A stretch of DNA of 64,000 nt from the NCBI GenBank assembly GCA_009746045.1, contig RPFO01001848.1:80875-144874 (forward strand). The letters run 5' to 3'. Source of the DNA: Mesostigma viride. Taxonomy: Eukaryota; Streptophyta; Mesostigmatophyceae; Mesostigmatales; Mesostigmataceae. Numbering within the stretch: position 1 is the first letter of the stretch; every line of letters starts with the position of its first letter. Positions 56,855 to 64,000 of the stretch are shown here, one piece after another. The notes beneath the pieces were generated by a model, which was not told the origin of the DNA, ran no database searches, and was given only the letters and a program-made list of their open reading frames with translations. Both the position numbers and the translations under genes were made by a program.

Positions 56855-56979
56855 ATGATGAAGAAAGGAAGAAAATGCAAGCGACCGTGTATCACAGGGG
56901 CGCAGTGAATGAACTTGAGAGAATACTTGCCTCTGGTGCTTCGGATGATGAAGCCGACCGTGCAACTGCGAAACCTGAG
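56855..56979 (+). pseudogene. Host exon, 3' piece
   Basis: It opens in the phase left by the 5' piece at 32978 and reads DDEERKKMQATVYHRGAVNE, then LERILASGASDDEADRAT and AKPE, ending at GAG|GTAAAT, a good splice donor. Charged, helical, no known domain. The next exon is not clear; an acceptor AAGTGCAG at 57041 is possible. Confidence 0.5.
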
Positions 56980-57305
56980 GTAAATTTATGACAGGGGAAA
57001 TCCGGCTGTTATTTTACCAAAGGTATATTACAATAAGTGCAGAATTCTTGGCGTTTGGAATCATGACATTGCTTGTGCTATTGCTCTTGAATTTAAGTGC
57101 CCGCACCCCGCCGGCGCACCCCGGCGAACAAGACAAAGCGCACCGTAACCCCCCTGGGCCCATCGCTGCCGTCGCCGGGCGGCACGTTGGGGAGGCGGCT
57201 CCTTCTCCCTTTTCTGGTGTCTGTTGCATCATTTTGAACCCCTGACCAACGGAGGCATGTTAATGAACGAGTGGATGCATGCATGAATGAACGGATGCAT
57301 GAATG

Positions 57306-57868
57306 ATGGGGGGAGGGAGGGAGGGAGGGAGGGAGGGAGGGAGGGAGGGAGGGAGGGAGGGAGGGAGGGAGGGAGGGAGGGAGGGAGGGAGGGAGGGAGG
57401 GAGGGAGGGAGGGAGGGAGGGAGGGAGGGAGGGAGGGAGGGAGGGAGGGAGGGAGGGAGGGAGGGAGGGAGGGAGGGAGGGAGGGAGGGAGGGAGGGAGG
57501 GAGGGAGGGAGGGAGGGAGGGAGGGAGGGAGGGAGGGAGGGAGGGAGGAGGAGGGAGGGAGGGAGGGAGGGAGGGAGGGAGGGAGGGAGGGGAGGGAGGG
57601 AGGGAGGGAGGGAGGGAGGGAGGGAGGGAGGGAGGGAGGGAGGGAGGGAGGGAGGGAGGGAGGGAGGGGAGGGAGGGAGGGAGGGAGGGAGGGAGGGAGG
57701 GAGGAGGGAGGGAGGGAGGGAGGGAGGGAGGGAGGGAGGGAGGGAGGGAGGGAGGGAGGGAGGGAGGGAGGGAGGGAGGGAGGGAGGGAGGGAGGGAGGG
57801 AGGGAGGGAGGAGGGAGGGAGGGAGGGAGGGAGGGAGGGAGGGAGGGAGGGAGGGAGGGAGGGAGGGA
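57306..57868 (+). repeat. (GGGA)n satellite, about 560 bp
   Basis: GGGA units with five or six one-base slips (for example near 57547, 57590, 57667, 57702 and 57810). Confidence 0.97.
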
Positions 57869-57871
57869 AGG

Positions 57872-58055
<184 letters not shown>

Positions 58056-58222
58056 GTTATATGGGTGGGTGGGTGGGTGGGTGGGTGGCTGGGTGGGTGG
58101 TGGGTGGGTGGGTGGGTGGGTGGGTGGGTGGGTGGGTGGGTGGGTGGGTGGTGGGTGGGTGTGGGTGGTGGGTGGGTGGGTGGTGGTGGGTGGGTGGGTG
58201 GGTGGGTGGGTGGGTGGGTGGC
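58056..58222 (+). repeat. (GGGT)n satellite
   Basis: GGGT units with several slips, directly following the GTGC array. Confidence 0.97.
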
Positions 58223-58440
58223 TGGGGAAGGTGTGCTTTTTATTATGATGATTAGCTAAGTTACGTGTGTGTTGTTGATGTACATGTTGACGTTGTATCA
58301 TGGGCGTGTGCCCCTAAGTCTGCCTTCCTGCAATATCACATAATATATCATCTAGATGTGTTGTTGGGAACCTGACTATATATCCCAAACTGGAATGGTT
58401 GACATTCAACTATGGGATGAAACCCACGAAAAACAATTTC

Positions 58441-58564
58441 ATGTCCCACGTAGCTCCCACAAAAACCAGCATCTTCATTAAAACAATAAGTGGAAGCATA
58501 TTTGTGACACTATTGACATGCCCGGAGGCACGCCGTTCAAGGCCCTTCATGAAGTACGTTGCCC
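58441..58564 (+). repeat. 124-bp direct repeat, copy 1
   Basis: ATGTCCCACGTAGCTCC to GAAGTACGTTGCCC, repeated at 59019-59141 with one C missing. Confidence 0.95.
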
Positions 58565-59018
58565 TAGAGGCAACCAAGACAAGGGTGGGTGGGTGGGGAG
58601 CAAAGAAAGAGGCCGACAAAACCAGCCAGAGCGGCTTTTAGTCGCAAAACCTCCCTTATCCCTAGCTAACTGACGTCATTAAACCCTTATGTTCAGTGAT
58701 GCTAGTAAGACGCTAACCGTACAGACCGGGGGTAGAATATCCCGAATCTGCACGGCTAGTATTAAATAATGCGTAGGTTGTTCTTTTCAGGGGCACTGCA
58801 CCTCACGCCCCGTTCCGCCCGGGTATAATCAACCCAAGCGCGGAACGCACATTTTATTTAATTCATTTTTCAACCATGCACTATACTGCATCTACTAATC
58901 ACAAAAGCTCTAGCCAAACAGCTACGAGAAAACACTACGACATATAAGCCGCTCATCCAGCGGCCTCTTGTTCCCGCATTCACGTATAGAAGAAACTCCG
59001 TTCAAAGAACCCCGATTC
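58565..59018. other. Spacer between the 124-bp repeats
   Basis: About 450 bp with no gene. The repeats could be terminal repeats of a small element; no target duplication seen. Confidence 0.4.
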
Positions 59019-59141
59019 ATGTCCCACGTAGCTCCACAAAAACCAGCATCTTCATTAAAACAATAAGTGGAAGCATATTTGTGACACTATTGACATGCCC
59101 GGAGGCACGCCGTTCAAGGCCCTTCATGAAGTACGTTGCCC
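59019..59141 (+). repeat. 124-bp direct repeat, copy 2
   Basis: See 58441-58564. Confidence 0.95.
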
Positions 59142-59619
59142 AATCACCCCCGCCCTGGCTTTCCCTTGAAGCCGCACTCCACCTTGCTCGTTGTCACAAG
59201 TGACCGCCCTGCCGCAAAACGGGAGCCCCCTCACATCGGGAGGCGTGTGCCCGGCGGCTGTGGATGCATGGCCAGGCCCAAAAAGGCCCAGCGCATTTGC
59301 ACTGCGATTGCGCACGGCCAGCCTATCATGACCCCTCTCGGGGCCCCGAGTCGGTACCGCTATGGCCGTCTCCCCATAGACCCGGGGTGCTTCGAGAAAA
59401 AACGTGGACCTAGCCCAGGCCCCGCCAGCCCGGATGCCCGAGGCCACAGCCCCAGGCACCTGGCTGAACGAGAGTCCGTTCAGCCAAGACCGCATTCCCC
59501 CCCCCTAAGCACACCTGGAATTGTACTACATTTTTCAAATTGTACTTCATTTTTGAAAGTTGCATTTTCATGCATTTAAAGGGTCAACTAAAGTCTTTGA
59601 GGAAAAAAAAGTTTGTCGG

Positions 59620-60480
59620 CGGCCGTTGCACCGTTGCACCGTTGCACCGTTGCACCGTTGCACCTCAAATTGCATATATGCACACACCTTTGCACATGCA
59701 ATGGTTATCCATGGGATTTATGTAGGTGGATGGGTCATGCAAGGGTTACCTAGATGCTCATGACACCGTGCCACCGTGGCGCCGTTGCACCGTTGCACCG
59801 TTGCACCGTTGCACCTCAAATTGCATATAAACACACACCTTTGCACATACAATGGTTATCCATTGGGATCTATCTAGGGTAATGGGTCATGCAAGGGTTA
59901 CCTAGACATGCTCATGACACCGTTGCATCGTGGCATCGTGCCACCGTGCCACCTTGGCACCGTGCCACGGTGGCGCCGTTGCACCGTTGCACCGTTGCAC
60001 CGTTGCACCTCAAATTGCATATAAACACACACCTTTGCACATGCAATTGTTATCCATGGGTTTTATGTAGGTGGATGGGTCATGCAAGGGTTACCTAGAT
60101 ATGCTCATGACACCGTTGCACCGTTGCACCGTTGCACCGTTGCACCGTTGCACCGTTGCACCGTTGCACCTTAAATTGCATATAAACACACGTCTTTGCA
60201 CGTGCATTGGTTATCCATTGGGATTTATCAAGGGTAATGGGTCATGCAAGGGTTCCTAGACATGCTCATGACACCGTTGCATCGTGGCATCGTGCCACCG
60301 TGCCACCTTGGCACCGTGCCACCGTGGCACCGTGGCACCGTTGCACCGTTGCACCGTTGCACCTCAAATTGCATATAACACACACCTTTCCGTTTTTCCG
60401 CGTTTTCCGCGGCCCGGCACTGAACGCAAATGGTTTTCACCTTTGCGGAGTGCCTGATCAGAACACACCTTTGCACATGC
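59620..60480 (+). repeat. Higher-order repeat containing (CCGTTGCA)n
   Basis: Units of about 150-180 bp each hold a variable CCGTTGCA array, then TCAAATTGCATATAAACAC, CACCTTTGCACATGCAAT and a GGTCATGCAAGGGTTACC block. Five units start near 59620, 59760, 59930, 60110 and 60270. The octamer is the one in the foldback arms at 32.4-32.7 kb. Confidence 0.9.
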
Positions 60481-60840
60481 AATTGTTATCCATGGAGCCA
60501 CCATGCCACCGTGCCACCGTGCCACCGTGCCACCTCCACAACGGTATGAAAGTGCCAAAAATGCCCTTATAAGCCCTACATGGAGCAAATTGAGTCCAAA
60601 CATGCTAGATATTGGTAGGCAGCATGTCCAGGACACCAGTAGAAGGAATTTGACTTTCCAGAATTTTCCGACATCGGTTGGTCTATTTTTGGCATGTCTA
60701 TTTTTAGCAACTTTCCAGATTTTAATATAAACAAATACCACTTAGTATGCAAATAAAGAGCTCCTGGCCTGGCTATTTGCAGGTAGGCTAATGCTCATGT
60801 CTACCAACTGTGCACCAGGTCCCATGGTCATCTGACCTCA

Positions 60841-61356
60841 TTTGGTGACAAACTGCCACCAAATGCTAGCAAAAACGCACTGTTTCACCACATCTCATTG
60901 CAGTTTCCATAGAAGGTGTGTTCAGTCGAGGCTGGAAATTTGCAATCACATTGCACATCATAAATGTAGACATGGCACAAAAAAATCAGGTCCATCGTAC
61001 TGTATTTGGTAACAAAATGCCACCAAATGCTAGCAAAAATGTGCGTTTTTCGCGTTTTTAGACACATTTCATGACAGTTTTCATAAAAGATGTGCTCAGT
61101 TGGGGCTGGAAACTTGCAAGCATATTAAATATCATCATTGTAGACATTGCACAAAAATTCAGGTCCGTTGTACTTCATTCATTGACAGCTCGCTACCAAA
61201 TGTGAGAAAAAATGTGCGATTTTTGCATTTCCGCCACATTTCCAAGTGCAGTTTCCCATGCCAGGTGTGCTCAGTTGAGGCTGAAAACAAGCGCGCATGT
61301 TAATCATCATCATTTCAGACATTGCACAAAACTTAATTCAGGTCCATCAAGTGTCA
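60841..61356 (+). repeat. Three diverged tandem units of about 165-175 bp
   Basis: Shared words are CCACCAAATG.TAGCAAAAA, GTGTGCTCAGT.GAGGCTG, GTAGACATTGCACAAAA and TCAGGTCCAT. Units start near 60841, 61004 and 61178. Confidence 0.8.
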
Positions 61357-61526
61357 TTGGGTTCACTGGTCCATGCAACACCTGCCAGTTTCCAGCTAAT
61401 CACTCAACCTTGGATGCAAAGTTCTTTTGTAACGGTATGGCCAACTCCCACCAACTGTGTTGCTAACTGTTCAGACCTTGCACAGATAATATAACACAAC
61501 TTTTGTGACACATAGACAAAGATATA

Positions 61527-63066
61527 TGAATATGAACAGTGGCTAGACATGGCTGTATATATGTGCATGTGGCCATGCTCAGGCAATTTTCAAGTAGGGG
61601 CTTGTTAGACATAAGAACTGCAGCTGTCACGTTCGCTAGCATGATCAGTTCAAACCCACAGCATGCACGGTAGTCGCAAACTCAGCTTGGCAATGTAATA
61701 ATCTAATCATGCCAGGCATCTTGGCGGTCGGCATTGGCTGCGATGTGTTTTGTGCGCCTTGATTCGGTAGCAGCACATCCCTTGGCAACCGGCCCGCCTG
61801 ACTAAGGTTGCCACACATGGTCCTCTGCATCACCATGGATGTCCCCATGTCCCTGTCTCTGTTATAGGGGTTCACGTTGCTGGCGATGCAGCTTCCAAGT
61901 TGGACTAGATCTCCTCTGCCAGCGCTGTGGTGCATAGCCAGACAGCTCATACACTGCTCAGTTGCTACCTCGAGGTTGCCGGCTTGAAATGTGCCACCAA
62001 AGGACTACACTTGGCCGCCATCATACCTAGCATGAAGAAGCCACTGCACAACCCCGGTGAGCCGTTGGCCACCATACCGCAGTTGTCTTCAACAGATACT
62101 GCAAGGCCAATGGCCTCTTCACAGGCACGTAGTGCCTGTGCATGCTCTTGCTCTGGCCCTTGTCAGCATGAGATGCACGCCCTTGCATGCTTCACCATGT
62201 TTCTCCAAGCCATCCGTGACTACTTGCTTCAGAAATGTCTTCAACTCCTGCTGTCCTCAGCCACCAGACTGCCAAAAACTAGCTGGTGCCCCATCCCTCA
62301 CTTTGCGAGGACTGCGATTCTGGCTAGCAGCTTAGCGATCGTGCGTGGTTGTCCCGAGTTTCTGGGTGAGTGGCAGTGGCATGGGAGCAAAGTTGTTGAG
62401 CATGTGCGTGTGTCTATCCTTTTGAACAAAAAACCCCTCGCACCCCTGACATTGGGAGTTTGGCCATGTGCCACATGGCAGGTTGCCAGAATTCCGCAAA
62501 CATGCATCATAGGGAAATAAAGGATGGCTGGTTGAGCACACGACATGAGTAAACAAAACACACAGCGCTGGTGCTTTCCGATATCCCCTACATGTGAAGA
62601 CCAAATGGTGGTGGCACGGAGTAATAAATATTAATGGTGGTGGCACGCCGCCATTGTTGTTGTTGTTGTGTGTCCCACGCCGCACACCGGTGCAATTTGG
62701 TGGCACGGTGTGCCGGACTGCCGGTGCAACGGTGCAACGGTGCAACGGTGCAACGGGCCAGTGATTGGCCCGTTGCTGATTTGCTGACATGCAGCCTAAT
62801 AAAAATTGGCCGCAAATTCGTCCGGTCGCACGTGGGCACAGATTTGCGGCCAATTTTTACTAGCTGCATATCAGAAAATCAGCACGGGCCAATCACTGGC
62901 CGTTGCACCGTGCACCGTTGCACCGTTGCACGTTGCACCGGCACACCGTGGCCACCCCCAAATTGTACTCCACCGGTGTGCGGCGTGGGACACAACAACA
63001 TACAACAATGGCGGCGTGCCACCACCATTAATTTTGTACTCCGTGCACCACCATTTGGTCTTTACA
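61527..63066. repeat. Long interspersed repeat, copy 2
   Basis: Copy of 31206-32868. Its foldback tail has shorter octamer arrays (about 4 and 3-4 units), and the right end breaks off at TTTACA, before the final part of the arm. Confidence 0.85.
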
Positions 63067-64000
63067 GGGTCAGCTCACTTCCTAGTGATTTTCGGCACCT
63101 CAATTAGTGACAATTTTCGGTCATTAGTACGGTTTACCCGAGAAATCTGGTCGGATACTGATTAGTGACAATTGTACCCGACCAAATCCGATCCGAGAGC
63201 ACTAACGACGCGAGTAATTAGTACATGCACTCACTTCATTAGTATGATGGCGAGGTCGTCAGCTCGTGGAGCTATGGAGACGGCATTTTCCCATTCTTGC
63301 TGCGAAAACAATCGTTTCAGAAAGAAATCTGTGATAAAATCTCGTGCTTATGTGTACAATGCTACATTTCTCAGTCTGCATCGCTCCACGCTGAGGTTGG
63401 AGTCATGCATATAGCGACCGATTGCGATGATCCAAAGTATGAAAACTGGGCTATCCGGAATCGTGTGAATCGTGTGCCTACAGCTGCCTACGTGAACGCG
63501 ATCACTTCAAAAAGGCGTCGAATGCGGGATACATCCATGGGCTCCATCGTACAGCATTTTTGGGGCGGACCGAGGTAGCTGCCGGTGGGAATGCCGTGAG
63601 AAATACTGCGGAAACGTGCGTAAGTGAAAACTGGATACTGCTTGACCTCCGGAGCATCTGGTGAGCCGCAGTCTGGTTTAGGGTGATAGGGTGTGAAAAT
63701 GGAGGTCTAGTCAGGGTTTGTTATTATTTGTGCGTTTTCTTGCTGGAATTTTATTTCCGGTGCTGTCGGTGGCGCTGAAGAAATTCTTTGCGGGACCTAG
63801 GATGTGTGCTGTCCTTCCGTCTGGCACCGCTGCCGTGGATTCGACGGCCGCAAACACCTGCATTGATAAATTGCCGCACCTGCTTGCGACTGCGTCAATG
63901 TTATGGATGCCAGGGTATTATGCGCCTTGAGTGTCATGTTGTCCATACGTCTTGCATGTGGCATTCATCTATGTAACCTTTTGCCGCTTGCTGTTGGTTG
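63067..64000 (+). other. Weak coding signals, function unknown
   Basis: A frame to TAG at 63576 reads EVGVMHIATDCDDPKYENWA, IRNRVNRVPTAAYVNAITSK and SIVQHFWGGPR; another near 63718-63930 reads MLLFVRFLAGILFPVLSVAL. Both look protein-like, but neither has a recognised family or clear exon borders. Confidence 0.3.

Overview
The window is eukaryotic nuclear DNA. It has GT-AG introns, a Golgi-type glycosyltransferase-like gene, long microsatellites and several classes of eukaryotic transposon. There is no operon structure. The mix of Ty3/gypsy, Ty1/copia, Penelope-like and LINE elements carrying APE-type and restriction-like endonucleases, with long foldback repeats and strong local GC swings, points to a microalga, most likely of the green lineage. 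That assignment is inference, because no rRNA or organelle marker is present. Most of the window is mobile DNA.

Layout. 0.2-1.8 kb: decayed minus-strand gypsy Gag. 3.5-7.5 kb: broken minus-strand copia element with a retropepsin-like domain placed after the integrase and no visible RT catalytic box. 7.5-17.8 kb: a compositionally distinct island with a cysteine-rich transposase-like gene (12.2-16.5 kb, one 2.1-kb intron), many short GGGTCT...AGACCC palindromes, a 453-bp plus 128-bp duplication, a perfect 154-bp palindrome and two hairpin MITEs. 18.1-22.5 kb: LINE fragments (ORF1, APE endonuclease, CCHC plus restriction-like endonuclease), perhaps from one Dualen-like family, interrupted by a third hairpin MITE. 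22.7-24.5 kb: an intact fucosyltransferase-like gene. 25.8-29.1 kb: a Penelope-like RT with a pogo-like MITE at its 3' end and a LINE tail at its 5' end, bracketed by 34-bp inverted repeats. 31.2-32.9 and 61.5-63.1 kb: two copies of a long repeat with a foldback tail.

The central structure is a nested insertion into what looks like one exon of a host gene (32.87-32.98 kb continuing at 56.86 kb). An 857-bp foldback element inserted first (target duplication GTAGA). A 23-kb gypsy element then landed at its right edge (target duplication TGTAG, LTRs about 99% identical). An 11.4-kb CACTA-like element later split the gypsy gag in frame. The gypsy carries two unusual genes: a small ORF with an RNase H1-type hybrid-binding domain before gag, and a long third ORF after pol. 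Its pol is interrupted by several one-base losses, mostly in homopolymers, which look more like assembly errors than decay.

57.3-58.2 kb is a three-part tetranucleotide satellite, and 59.6-61.4 kb holds higher-order tandem repeats. The 63.1-64 kb end has only weak coding signals. Four foldback elements carry a tRNA T-arm/B-box-like motif in their loops. In two of them a D-arm/A-box-like stretch follows rather than precedes it, which is the order of permuted tRNA genes.
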